Below, one piece after another: positions 1 through 8,260 of a stretch of 64,000 nt of DNA. This stretch comes from Flavobacterium sp. (lineage in GTDB: Bacteria > Bacteroidota > Bacteroidia > Flavobacteriales > Flavobacteriaceae), in contig JADKBW010000004.1 of NCBI GenBank assembly GCA_016714905.1, forward strand, positions 212,697 through 276,696, read 5' to 3'. Below the pieces are notes generated by a model, which saw only the letters and a program-made list of their open reading frames with translations, had not been told where the DNA came from and made no database searches. Position 1 is the first letter of the stretch. The number at the start of each line of letters is the position of its first letter. Made by a program: the position numbers and the translations under genes.

Positions 1-161
1 GGCAAACCCTTTAAACAGTTCCACAAATCAACGATTCCACCTTTAAACAAATCAACGATTCTACAAATCAACGATTTAACGATTCAACAAATCAACGAAT
101 AAACAGTTACACCATTAAACGATTAAACAATTCCACAGCAACTAAAAAAAACAGTGACAAT
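1..161. repeat. degenerate short direct repeats upstream of grpE
   Basis: The unit AAATCAACGATTC recurs near 25, 49, 66 and 90, mixed with related AAACGATTAAAC words. Spacing is irregular (about 17-24 bp). No gene is visible. It resembles the AT-rich simple repeats seen in other intergenic stretches of this window. It stops just before the likely grpE promoter. Confidence 0.6.
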
Positions 162-193
162 TTGACATTATTCCACAAATGGCAATACTTTTG
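162..193 (+). promoter_or_regulatory. predicted Bacteroidota-type promoter of grpE-dnaJ
   Basis: TTG at 162-164 and TACTTTTG at 186-193 match the Flavobacterium housekeeping consensus TTG / TAnnTTTG, with a 21-bp spacer inside the accepted range. Transcription would begin about 6-8 bp after the second box. This makes the upstream in-frame ATG at 179 an unlikely start and supports one at 212 or later. Confidence 0.6.
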
Positions 194-211
194 CAATTCA
201 GCGAAAAAAAA

Positions 212-784
212 ATGATGAAAAATATTTTTAAACATAAAAGTAAAATGAACACTGAGAACAACGAACAAGAAGAATTGGTTGATCAAGTTGCTACTGAAAA
301 CCACGAAGCAGGCATTGAATCCTCGGAAAATTTAACTCCAGAACAAAAATTAGAAGAAGATTTAGCCAATGAAAAAGACAAGTTTCTTAGACTTTTTGCT
401 GAATTTGAAAATTATAAAAGACGTACTTCAAAAGAACGTATGGATTTGTTTAAAACTGCCAATCAAGAAGTGCTTCAAGCCATGTTGCCAGTCATGGACG
501 ATTTTGACAGGGCTTTAATCGAAATCAAGAAATCGGATGATGATGTTTTACTTCAAGGTGTAGAGTTGATTTACGAAAAACTAAAATCGACATTGGTTTC
601 CAAAGGTCTTGAAGAAGTTGCGGTAAAAACAGGAGACATTTTCAATGCTGATTTTGCAGAAGCCATCACTCAAATTCCGGCGCCTTCTCCAAATCTAAAA
701 GGAAAAATTGTTGATGTTATTGAAAAAGGGTACAAATTAGGGGATAAGATCATTCGTTTTCCGAAGGTAGTTATTGGTAATTAA
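212..784 (+). CDS. grpE: nucleotide exchange factor GrpE
   Basis: GrpE is the nucleotide exchange factor of cytoplasmic DnaK: it releases ADP so that the chaperone can cycle. The N-terminal third is acidic and glutamate-rich and should form the long helical coiled coil. The conserved FENYKRRTSKER segment and a C-terminal beta domain (VIEKGYKLGDKIIRFPKV) identify the family. About 190 residues is the normal size. The start is placed at 212 (MMKNIFKH) because an upstream ATG at 179 would overlap the predicted promoter; the ATG at 245 (MNTENNEQ) is a serious alternative because it leaves a longer leader. dnaJ follows 51 bp downstream on the same strand, the usual chaperone pair; dnaK is not in the window. 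Confidence 0.93.
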   Translation: MMKNIFKHKSKMNTENNEQEELVDQVATENHEAGIESSENLTPEQKLEEDLANEKDKFLRLFAEFENYKRRTSKERMDLFKTANQEVLQAMLPVMDDFDRALIEIKKSDDDVLLQGVELIYEKLKSTLVSKGLEEVAVKTGDIFNADFAEAITQIPAPSPNLKGKIVDVIEKGYKLGDKIIRFPKVVIGN

Positions 785-835
785 TAACCGTTCTAATAGC
801 AATTCAAGTCGATAGACTAATTGAAAAAAATTAAA

Positions 836-1948
836 ATGAAAAAAGATTTTTACGAAATATTAGGGATTTCCAAAAGTGCTTCAGAGGCTGAAATCAAAAA
901 GGCCTATCGCAAAAAAGCCATCGAATTTCACCCTGATAAGAATCCAGGAAACAAAGAAGCAGAAGAAAGCTTTAAAGCAGCTGCAGAAGCGTACGAAGTT
1001 CTAAGCGATCCTCAAAAGAAAGCCAAATATGATCAATACGGACATCAAGCATTTGATGGTGGTGGTGGCTTCGGTGGCGGTCATGGCGGTATGAATATGG
1101 AAGATATCTTTAGCCAATTTGGCGATATTTTCGGCGGTGCTTTTGGAGGCGGATTTGGAGGAAATTCTGGAGGTCAACGCCGAATGAAAGGCAGCAATTT
1201 GCGTATTAAAGTAAAATTGACTTTAGAAGAAGTGGCCAATGGTGTTGAGAAAAAAGTAAAAGTAAAACGTAAAATTCAAGCACCTGGCGTGAGCTACAAA
1301 ACTTGTTCTACTTGTAACGGACAAGGTCAAGTGATGCGCGTAACCAATACGATATTAGGAAGAATGCAGTCGGCTTCAACCTGTCCAACTTGTGGTGGTT
1401 CGGGTCAAATATTAGATAAAAAACCAGCCAATGCCGATGCACAAGGGATGTTGTTGGAGGACGAAACTGTTTCGATCAAGATTCCAGCGGGCGTAGTAGA
1501 TGGCATGCAACTTAAAGTTTCAAACAAAGGAAATGATGCTCCAGGAAATGGTATTCCAGGTGATTTGATTGTTGCCATTGAAGAAGCGGAACACGAATTT
1601 TTGAAACGTGAAGGTGAAAACCTACATTTCGACTTATATATCAGTTTTGCCGAAGCAGTACTAGGTGTTTCTAAAGATATTGATGCGGTCAATGGAAAAG
1701 TGCGCATCAAATTGGAAGAAGGAATTCAGTCTGGAAAGATTCTTCGACTCAAAGGCAAAGGTATTCCAAGTCTAAATGGTTATGGTACAGGTGATTTGCT
1801 AGTGCATATTAATGTATGGACGCCTAAAACTCTAAATAAAGAACAAAAGCAGTTTTTCGAGAAAAATTTAACGGACGAAAACTTTATTCCGCAACCGGAA
1901 AAAAGCGACAAATCTTTTTTCGAAAAAGTTAAAGATATGTTTTCATAA
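836..1948 (+). CDS. dnaJ: chaperone protein DnaJ with reduced zinc finger
   Basis: DnaJ is the Hsp40 co-chaperone that delivers clients to DnaK and stimulates its ATPase. The J domain covers residues 1-70 with the catalytic HPD at 32-34. A Gly/Phe-rich linker follows (about 75-120), then the zinc region and the two C-terminal substrate-binding beta domains. The zinc region has only two CxxCxGxG repeats (CSTCNGQG and CPTCGGSG) instead of the four of E. coli DnaJ, so only one zinc site can form. The start is the ATG of MKKDFYEILG at 836; an in-frame TTG at 821 is less likely. Length is 370 residues. It probably shares a transcript with grpE. A hairpin followed by nine T residues lies about 70 bp after the stop. 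Confidence 0.95.
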   Translation: MKKDFYEILGISKSASEAEIKKAYRKKAIEFHPDKNPGNKEAEESFKAAAEAYEVLSDPQKKAKYDQYGHQAFDGGGGFGGGHGGMNMEDIFSQFGDIFGGAFGGGFGGNSGGQRRMKGSNLRIKVKLTLEEVANGVEKKVKVKRKIQAPGVSYKTCSTCNGQGQVMRVTNTILGRMQSASTCPTCGGSGQILDKKPANADAQGMLLEDETVSIKIPAGVVDGMQLKVSNKGNDAPGNGIPGDLIVAIEEAEHEFLKREGENLHFDLYISFAEAVLGVSKDIDAVNGKVRIKLEEGIQSGKILRLKGKGIPSLNGYGTGDLLVHINVWTPKTLNKEQKQFFEKNLTDENFIPQPEKSDKSFFEKVKDMFS

Positions 1949-2015
1949 ATCGAAAAAAATATTTTATATTTGAATCATACTAGGTAACTAGTATTTCTTT
2001 TTCATAGCAATTTTT

Positions 2016-2050
2016 CCCATCCTTGTGCAAATAAGGGTGGGTTTTTTTTT
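2016..2050 (+). terminator. rho-independent terminator after dnaJ
   Basis: CCCATCC pairs with GGGTGGG (one G-T pair) across a 12-nt loop and is followed by nine T residues. It lies between dnaJ and the ABC ATPase gene, both on the plus strand. Confidence 0.7.
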
Positions 2051-2133
2051 AACTGCGCAATTCAAGTTGTAACATTTACTTACTTTTACGCACAAACGTC
2101 TCAAAACGCAACAAACCAATAACAATCACAAGC

Positions 2134-3066
2134 ATGAGTAATATTCTTGAAGTTGAAAATGTAGTCAAACAATATGGTGACTATGTTGCACTCAATAAAG
2201 TATCACTATCTGTTCCGAAAGGAAGTATCTACGGACTTCTTGGTCCCAATGGCGCCGGAAAAACCTCACTCATTCGAATTATCAATCAAATTACTATGCC
2301 CGATTCTGGGTCAGTCATCTTCGACGGTGAAACGCTTAAACCACAGCACGTGCAATATATCGGTTATCTTCCCGAAGAACGCGGTTTGTATAAATCAATG
2401 AAAGTGGGCGAGCAATGTCTTTATTTGGCGCAAATGAAAGGACTTTCAAAAGCCGAAGCGACTGCACAATTAAAATATTGGTTCGATCGCTTTGAAATTC
2501 AAGGCTGGTGGAACAAAAAAATTCAAGAACTCTCCAAAGGAATGGCGCAGAAAATCCAGTTTGTCGTTTGTGTATTGCATAAACCCAAATTGCTCATTTT
2601 TGACGAACCATTTTCTGGCTTTGATCCGGTGAATGCGAACATCATCAAAGACGAAATCCTTGAACTCAAAAGACAAGGCTCTACCATCATTTTTTCTACG
2701 CATCGCATGGAAAGTGTTGAGGAGCTTTGTGATGATATTGCTTTAATCCACCAATCCAACAAACTCATCGAAGGAAAGCTCTCTGACGTCAAGAAACAAT
2801 ACCGCACCAACAGTTTTGAGGTCGGAATTCTTACGGACAATGTAGAAGGATTAATGTATGACATCACTCAGAAATTTACCGTTGGTCAAACCGATTTTAA
2901 ATCGCTCAATGACGAACTCAAACTTAAAGTTGAACTCGGAAACGCCACGCCAAATGAGCTACTGCACATTTTAACACAACGCGGACAAGTCACGCATTTT
3001 ATGGAGAAAATCCCCAGCGTCAATGATATTTTCATACAAACTGTAACAGATAATAAAATAGAATAA
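2134..3066 (+). CDS. ABC transporter ATP-binding protein, NatA-like
   Basis: This is the ATPase of an ABC-2 type exporter. Walker A is GPNGAGKT near residue 37, the signature motif is the variant LSKGM, and Walker B reads LLIFDEPFSGFDP. The switch histidine follows in FSTHRMESVEE. About 80 residues after the nucleotide-binding domain match the DUF4162 tail typical of NatA/YhaQ-like ATPases. The permease gene lies 67 bp downstream on the same strand, so the two should form one transporter. The substrate cannot be read from sequence; relatives are annotated as sodium or drug exporters. Length (310 residues) is normal. Confidence 0.88.
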   Translation: MSNILEVENVVKQYGDYVALNKVSLSVPKGSIYGLLGPNGAGKTSLIRIINQITMPDSGSVIFDGETLKPQHVQYIGYLPEERGLYKSMKVGEQCLYLAQMKGLSKAEATAQLKYWFDRFEIQGWWNKKIQELSKGMAQKIQFVVCVLHKPKLLIFDEPFSGFDPVNANIIKDEILELKRQGSTIIFSTHRMESVEELCDDIALIHQSNKLIEGKLSDVKKQYRTNSFEVGILTDNVEGLMYDITQKFTVGQTDFKSLNDELKLKVELGNATPNELLHILTQRGQVTHFMEKIPSVNDIFIQTVTDNKIE

Positions 3067-3067
3067 T

Positions 3068-3128
3068 AAAATTCCAAATTCCAATCTGGTCGGTTTGGAA
3101 TTTGAAATTTCAAATTTGATAATTTCCC
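3068..3128. repeat. AATTCCAAATTCC simple inverted repeat between ABC genes
   Basis: The short gap between ATPase and permease holds AAATTCCAAATTCCAA and, further on, TTTGGAATTTGAAATTTC, which are partly complementary and could fold back. The same word type occurs at 9540-9585, 27340-27420 and 30306-30345, always in gaps. Confidence 0.45.
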
Positions 3129-3133
3129 AATTT

Positions 3134-4435
3134 ATGAGCATCATATCCCTAATTATAAAAAGAGAATTCATTGCCAAAGTGCGCAACAAGTCTTTCATTG
3201 TGATGACTTTCTTGAGTCCATTACTTTTTGTCGGAATCGCTGCATTTGTAGGCTATTTAGGTTCACTAAAGGCCGATGTCAAACAAATCGCCATCCACGA
3301 CGAAACCGGTATTTTTGTCAATGAATTTAAAAACTCGGAAGAATTTCATTACATGAATATGTCCAACGTTGATATGAAAGTCCTCAAAGACAGTTTGGTT
3401 TCAGAGCAGTTCGAAGGTTTGCTTTTTATCCCAAAAGTTGACGATTACAAAGCATTAGAGAATAAAATCCAATACCTCTCGAATGACAGTCCAAGTATCA
3501 CATTTCTCGGCGAAACCGAAGATGTGATTGCCAATAAACTAACAAAACTCAATTTCGAGAAAGCGCAACTCGATACCTTAGCCATTCAAAAAGCTCAAGC
3601 AGAGATCAATATCAAAGTGGCGAAATCTACTGGCGAAGAATCACTCAAAGGACTCAACGAAATCAAAATCGCCATCGGTGGCGCGTTCGGTTATCTCATC
3701 ATGATGTTTATCATCATCTACGGCAATATGGTCATGCGCTCCGTTATTGAAGAGAAGACCAACCGAATTATCGAAATCATTATTTCGTCCGTAAAACCTT
3801 TTCAATTGATGATGGGGAAAATTATTGGAACCTCGCTGGCTGGAATTCTACAGTTCCTCATTTGGGCCATTATCGGGCTGGGACTCATGTTTGCAGCGTC
3901 TTCTTTCTTCGGAATCAACGCATCTCCAACTGCCAAAGTACCACCCGAAATGATGCACCAAGCACAAGAGCAATTATCTACAATTCAATTGTATATGAGG
4001 GAATTGTGGAATTTGCCCATCGCAACCATTATCATTTGTTTTATCCTTTATTTTATCGGTGGCTATTTTCTTTACAGCTCATTCTATGCTGCCATCGGAG
4101 CTGCGGTTGATAACGAAACCGATTCACAACAATTTCTCCTGCCGATTATCATGCCTTTAATTTTAGGCGTTTACATCGGATTTTTTACCGTAATCAATGA
4201 TCCGCACGGCAACATCGCGACCATTTTTTCTATGATTCCACTGACTTCACCAATCGTCATGTTGATGCGCATTCCATTTGGCGTGCCATGGTGGCAAATT
4301 GTGTTGTCGATTGCGATTCTTTTCGGAACTTTTATGGGAGTGGTTTGGTTCGCCTCAAAAATTTACCGCGTTGGAATTCTGATGTATGGTAAAAAACCGA
4401 CTTGGAAAGAGTTGTATAAATGGCTGAAATATTAG
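3134..4435 (+). CDS. ABC-2 type transporter permease, NatB-like
   Basis: This is the membrane subunit that pairs with the preceding ATPase. The N terminus (MSIISLIIKREFIAKVRNKSF) is a cytoplasmic amphipathic start followed by a first membrane segment near residues 20-42. A large extracytoplasmic domain of about 140 residues precedes a cluster of five or six membrane helices in the C-terminal half, the architecture of NatB/YhaP permeases. The start at 3134 gives the conserved N terminus; an in-frame ATG at 3095 would add residues encoded by the simple repeat. Predicted length is 433 residues. Confidence 0.87.
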   Translation: MSIISLIIKREFIAKVRNKSFIVMTFLSPLLFVGIAAFVGYLGSLKADVKQIAIHDETGIFVNEFKNSEEFHYMNMSNVDMKVLKDSLVSEQFEGLLFIPKVDDYKALENKIQYLSNDSPSITFLGETEDVIANKLTKLNFEKAQLDTLAIQKAQAEINIKVAKSTGEESLKGLNEIKIAIGGAFGYLIMMFIIIYGNMVMRSVIEEKTNRIIEIIISSVKPFQLMMGKIIGTSLAGILQFLIWAIIGLGLMFAASSFFGINASPTAKVPPEMMHQAQEQLSTIQLYMRELWNLPIATIIICFILYFIGGYFLYSSFYAAIGAAVDNETDSQQFLLPIIMPLILGVYIGFFTVINDPHGNIATIFSMIPLTSPIVMLMRIPFGVPWWQIVLSIAILFGTFMGVVWFASKIYRVGILMYGKKPTWKELYKWLKY

Positions 4436-4451
4436 GTACTGTGGACGAAGG

Positions 4452-4655
4452 AATTAAGGTTCTGAGGCACTAAGGAGCTAAGGTTCTGAGGTTTTTTGGG
4501 AGCTGTTCCTGCTTTCGCCTTTATCTCTCCACTGCGTTCCGAGGATATCGGCTCTATCAGGGCTAGGACACCTTTTTCATAATCAAATTTTTCTTAATAC
4601 TTGTGCAGGTTACTCCTAACTTAGTACCTTAGCACCTCAGAATCTTAGTAACTCA
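4452..4655. repeat. inverted repeat enclosing copy A of the 80-nt element
   Basis: The left arm holds repeated CTAAGGTTCTGAGG words (about 4455-4493). The right arm (about 4618-4650) holds complementary TACCTTAGCACCTCAGAATC words. Between them sits a copy of the dispersed 80-nt element. The same arrangement recurs at 41577-41832. No gene is visible in this 225-bp gap. Confidence 0.6.
4498..4567 (-). repeat. dispersed 80-nt hairpin element, copy A
   Basis: Read on the minus strand it starts CCTAGCCCTGAT and ends AGCTCC. The central arms differ from the common CTTTTG version: it has ATCCTCGGA and GAGAGATAAAGG, shared with copy D. It is one of nine copies in the window and lies between co-directional genes. 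Confidence 0.75.
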
Positions 4656-4660
4656 AAGAA

Positions 4661-5857
4661 ATGCCCAAAATATTAATCATCGAAGACGAAGCTTCCATCA
4701 GAAGAGTATTAATTAAAATACTATCCGAAGAAAGCAGCACCTATAACGTTGAAGAAGCCGCTGACGGAATGCAAGGCTTCGAAAAAATCAAAAATACCGA
4801 TTACGATTTGGTGCTTTGCGATATCAAAATGCCAAAAATGGACGGCGTCGAATTGCTTGAAGCCGTCAAAAAAATCAAACCCGAAATTCCGATGGTGATG
4901 ATTTCTGGCCACGGCGATATGGAAACCGCTATCAACGCCATGCGTTTGGGTGCGTTCGATTATATTTCAAAACCACCAGATTTAAATCGTTTGCTCAACA
5001 CGGTCCGTAATGCCTTAGACAAAAAACAACTGGTCGTCGAGAATAAAATTCTAAAGAGAATCGTCGGAAAGAAATACGAAATGATTGGCGAAAGTGAGCC
5101 CATCAATCATATCAAACTCATGATCGAGAAGGTCGCCCAAACCGATGCTCGAGTACTCATTACAGGTCCAAATGGAACCGGAAAGGAACTCGTCGCCCAC
5201 CAATTACATGAGAAAAGTGATCGTTGTAACTTTCCATTAATAGAGGTCAATTGTGCTGCTATTCCCGGAGAACTCATCGAAAGTGAATTGTTCGGACATG
5301 TTAAAGGTGCCTTTACTTCTGCGGTTCGGGACCGCGCAGGAAAGTTTGAAGCTGCCGATGGCGGGACTATTTTTCTCGATGAAATTGGCGATATGAGCTT
5401 GGCGGCGCAAGCCAAAGTACTGCGCGCTTTGCAAGAAAGTTTGATTCAAAGAGTTGGAGCGGATAAAGATATTAAAGTCAACGTGCGCGTAGTAGCCGCA
5501 ACCAATAAAGATCTAAAAAAGGAAATCGAAGAAGGTCGCTTCCGTGAAGATTTATATCACAGATTAGCGGTTATCCTTATAAAAGTTCCCGCACTAAACG
5601 AACGCCGTGACGATATTCCTTTACTCATCGAGCATTTCACGCAAAGTATCGCTGCAGACCAAGGAACTTCACCAAAGACTTTTTCGAAAGCAGCGATTCA
5701 ATTGTTGCAGGAATACGATTGGACGGGAAATATCCGTGAATTAAGAAATGTAGTCGAGCGATTGATTATTTTGGGCGGAAATGAAATTTCTGAAACGGAT
5801 GTAAAATTGTTCGCAAGTAAAGTAAAAATGTTCTCGGTTATCAGTTGTCCGTTATGA
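4661..5857 (+). CDS. sigma-54 dependent response regulator without DNA-binding domain
   Basis: This is an NtrC-type two-component regulator. The receiver domain (residues 1-120) has the phosphoacceptor Asp54 in VLCDIKMPKMDG and the acidic pair in EDE at 8-10. The AAA+ domain (about 140-385) has Walker A GPNGTGKE, Walker B GGTIFLDEIGD and an arginine-finger region. The sigma-54 contact loop reads GAFTSA, not GAFTGA. The protein ends right after the AAA+ domain (398 residues), so the usual Fis-type helix-turn-helix is missing. The last residues are encoded by a simple repeat. No histidine kinase is adjacent. It may act from solution or with another DNA-binding partner. Confidence 0.88.
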   Translation: MPKILIIEDEASIRRVLIKILSEESSTYNVEEAADGMQGFEKIKNTDYDLVLCDIKMPKMDGVELLEAVKKIKPEIPMVMISGHGDMETAINAMRLGAFDYISKPPDLNRLLNTVRNALDKKQLVVENKILKRIVGKKYEMIGESEPINHIKLMIEKVAQTDARVLITGPNGTGKELVAHQLHEKSDRCNFPLIEVNCAAIPGELIESELFGHVKGAFTSAVRDRAGKFEAADGGTIFLDEIGDMSLAAQAKVLRALQESLIQRVGADKDIKVNVRVVAATNKDLKKEIEEGRFREDLYHRLAVILIKVPALNERRDDIPLLIEHFTQSIAADQGTSPKTFSKAAIQLLQEYDWTGNIRELRNVVERLIILGGNEISETDVKLFASKVKMFSVISCPL

Positions 5858-5861
5858 GTTT

Positions 5862-5895
5862 AACCGACAACCAACAACCGACAACCGACAACTAA
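5862..5895. repeat. CCGACAACCAACAA simple repeat
   Basis: Repeated ACAACCGACAACC words fill the gap between the response regulator and the next gene. With the end of the regulator gene (GTTATCAGTTGTCCGTTAT) they could form a hairpin. Similar words precede other genes at 6528, 17111, 40580 and 54569. Confidence 0.5.
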
Positions 5896-5899
5896 TAAA

Positions 5900-6518
5900 A
5901 TGAATCTAAAAAATAAACCCCAACCTACAACAAGCACTGATTGAATCGGACTTAACAGAAGCTAATCCCATTCAACAAGACACCTTTTCCTCTTTGAAAA
6001 GTGGCGCAGATTGCGTGATTATTGCACCCGCGAGTAGCGGAAAATCGACTACGATTGTGCTGAATGTTATCCAACAGTTGGTCGCTGAAGGAGAAGAATC
6101 GCCTCGAGCCTTGATTATCGTAGAGGACAAAGCGAAAGTCCTGGCGATGGAAGAACTCTTCGAACAATTCGGAAAGTATACGAATCTCCGCGTTTACGGC
6201 GTGCACGACAAAGGCGATCTAGAATATGATAAGAATTACATTTCCACCGGAATTGACGTGCTCATTGGAACACCCAACAGATTGAATGACATGTTTACGA
6301 CGGCAGGTTATAACGTCAATCGATTGAAGATGTTTATTTTGGATGATGCGGAACCGATTTTGAAATTGAGGCACGAGACCAAGATTATGCGCATCTCCAA
6401 TAGCATCACCAAAACACAACGAATTGTATTTTCGGAAGTGCTGACTGAACGCATAGAAATGCTCGCCGAAAAGATGCTTACGGAGCCTATTTGGTTTGAA
6501 TTAGAAGACGAAGAATAA
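5900..6518 (+). pseudogene. single-domain DEAD-box-like ATPase, frameshifted near its start
   Basis: The ATG at 5900 opens MNLK and runs out of frame after an A run at 5908-5913. With one more A the reading continues as KKINPNLQQALIES and joins the open frame that carries the rest. The restored protein has about 206 residues and holds only the first RecA-like domain of a DEAD-box helicase: Q-motif-like NPIQQDT, motif I APASSGKST, GTPNRLND, and motif II as DDAE instead of DEAD. There is no second helicase domain, so it is unlikely to unwind RNA alone. It sits between the response regulator and a DUF2007 gene. The single-base loss in a homopolymer may be a sequencing error. Confidence 0.72.
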
Positions 6519-6555
6519 AATCCATCAACCTACAACTAACAACCATCAACTTACT

Positions 6556-6771
6556 ATGGGATTAATGAAAGTATTTTCAGGCAATGAAATTTTAGCACTA
6601 GCACTACAAGAAAAAATAGAAGCCATAGGCGTAACTACCGTCATTCGCAATAACAACCAATCGAATGTGTTGCCGTCTTTGTCCAATACCAAACCCGTTG
6701 AATTGTTTATTCAGGAAATCGATTTTGGAAAAGCCAATGCTACTATCGAGGAATTTCGATTGAGTATTTAG
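6556..6771 (+). CDS. DUF2007 family protein
   Basis: This small protein of 71 residues matches the DUF2007 family of putative signal-transducing proteins: it begins with KVFSGNEILALALQEKIEAIG and ends with an acidic-hydrophobic strand-helix unit. Members fold like a small ferredoxin-like domain; their function is not established. It follows the ATPase gene by 37 bp, separated by an ACAACC simple repeat, and may share its transcript. Confidence 0.7.
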   Translation: MGLMKVFSGNEILALALQEKIEAIGVTTVIRNNNQSNVLPSLSNTKPVELFIQEIDFGKANATIEEFRLSI

Positions 6772-6793
6772 TTTATTGTAATTTAAAAAAAAT

Positions 6794-8144
6794 ATGATAA
6801 TTAAGAAAACTATTTTATTAGTATTCCTTTTTGTAAGTATAAATACTAATGCACAATGTTGGGAAACTATTTCAGCTGGCAATGGATTTATTCATGCTAT
6901 TAAAGACGATGGTACTTTATGGGCTTGGGGCAGTAATTCACAAGGGCAATTGGGCGATGGTACCACTATTAATAAAATAGTGCGTAAATGTTTCTAACAG
7001 CAGTACTTGGGTAGCAATTTCTGGAGGTACTTATTTTACAGTTGGAGTAAAGTCAAATGGAACTTTGTGGGCATGGGGAAATTCTTTTGGCGGATTAATT
7101 CCAACGCAAGTAGGAAACGACTCCGATTGGTTGAAAGTAGCGGCAGGTGGTTTTCATGCACTTGCAATAAAGAATGACGGAACGCTTTGGGCTTTTGGGC
7201 AAAATCTAAGAGGACAATTGGGTATCGGTACAATAGTAAATAACTATACGCCAACTCAAGTTGGAAATAGTAACGACTGGCAATCGATTTCTTGCGGTGG
7301 ATATCATTCAGCTGCCATTAAAACAGATGGCACTTTGTGGACATGGGGGTATAATTTATCTGGACAAATTGGCGATGGCGGCATTAGTAATAGCAGAACA
7401 ACACCTTATCAAGTAGGAACTGGTACAAATTGGCTTTCGGTTTCGTGTGGAGGTGGTAGTGCAAGTGTTCTAGCGATGAAAACAGATTACTCGATTTGGG
7501 GTTGGGGTTCGAATGCTTTCGGTGGTTTAGGAATTGGTTCTACAACAGATAAAGATGTCCCTACTAGAATCGGTAACTTAAACGACTGGCAATCAATTCA
7601 AACCGGATTTTATCACACATTTGTTATAAAAAACAATGGTACACTTTGGGCTTGTGGTCACAATACTTCTGGGCAATTGGGAGATGGTACCAATATCAAT
7701 AGAACAACATTGGTTCAAATTGGATTAGATACCAATTGGCAAGGAGCATTTGCTGGTGGCAGTCATAGTATTGGAATAAAAACAGATGGCACTTTACTTG
7801 CGTGGGGTTATAATAACAATGGAGCTATTGGCGATGGTACTTTTATCAGTAAGAATATTCCAACAGCGATTAGTGGTGTATGTTCTAGTTTGAATGTATC
7901 TCAAATTGTAGAAAGCAAGAAATTGTCTTTATATCCAAATCCTGTAAATACTTTCTTAACTATCGATAATCCGGATGATTATCTAATTGAAGAAATTTTA
8001 ATAGTGAATAATTTAGGACAAACTGTTTTGGATTGTGATGTAAATACAACTCAAATAAACCTTCAAGAAGTGGTAAGCGGAATCTACTTTATTAGATATA
8101 AGATCAACAATAAAGTATATGTTCAAAAAATAATAAAAGAATAA
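6794..8144 (+). pseudogene. secreted RCC1-repeat protein with T9SS sorting domain, frameshifted
   Basis: The gene starts with a signal peptide (MIIKKTILLVFLFVSINTNAQ). It then has six to seven RCC1-type blades with the recurring pattern KxDGTLWAWGxNxxGQLGDGT, and ends with a T9SS type A sorting domain (YPNPVNTFLTI ... GIYFIRYKINNKVYVQKIIKE). The first open frame ends at 6997; the continuation in another frame carries VNVSNSSTWVAISGG directly after the break near 6980-6986. The predicted product is exported to the Sec pathway, then through T9SS to the surface or medium. RCC1-like beta-propellers are binding modules; the ligand is unknown. Confidence 0.78.
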
Positions 8145-8260
8145 ACTGCTGATAATTCGTGCTACATTTTAAGGCTAGTTTTCTGCAAATAATTTATTTC
8201 TTTTTTCAAAGTATCTTTTTTTGTTAGCCTTAAAAACTCAAAAGTACACTTGAATAAATG

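Noticed and set aside
2067..2088. Promoter TTG / TACTTTTA before the ABC ATPase gene
   Set aside because: The two boxes are only 11 bp apart, too close for the Bacteroidota promoter, and the second box lacks the final G.
6794..7064. Separate small secreted protein ending at 6997
   Set aside because: It is the signal peptide and first blade of the RCC1-repeat protein; the next blades continue in another frame directly after the break.
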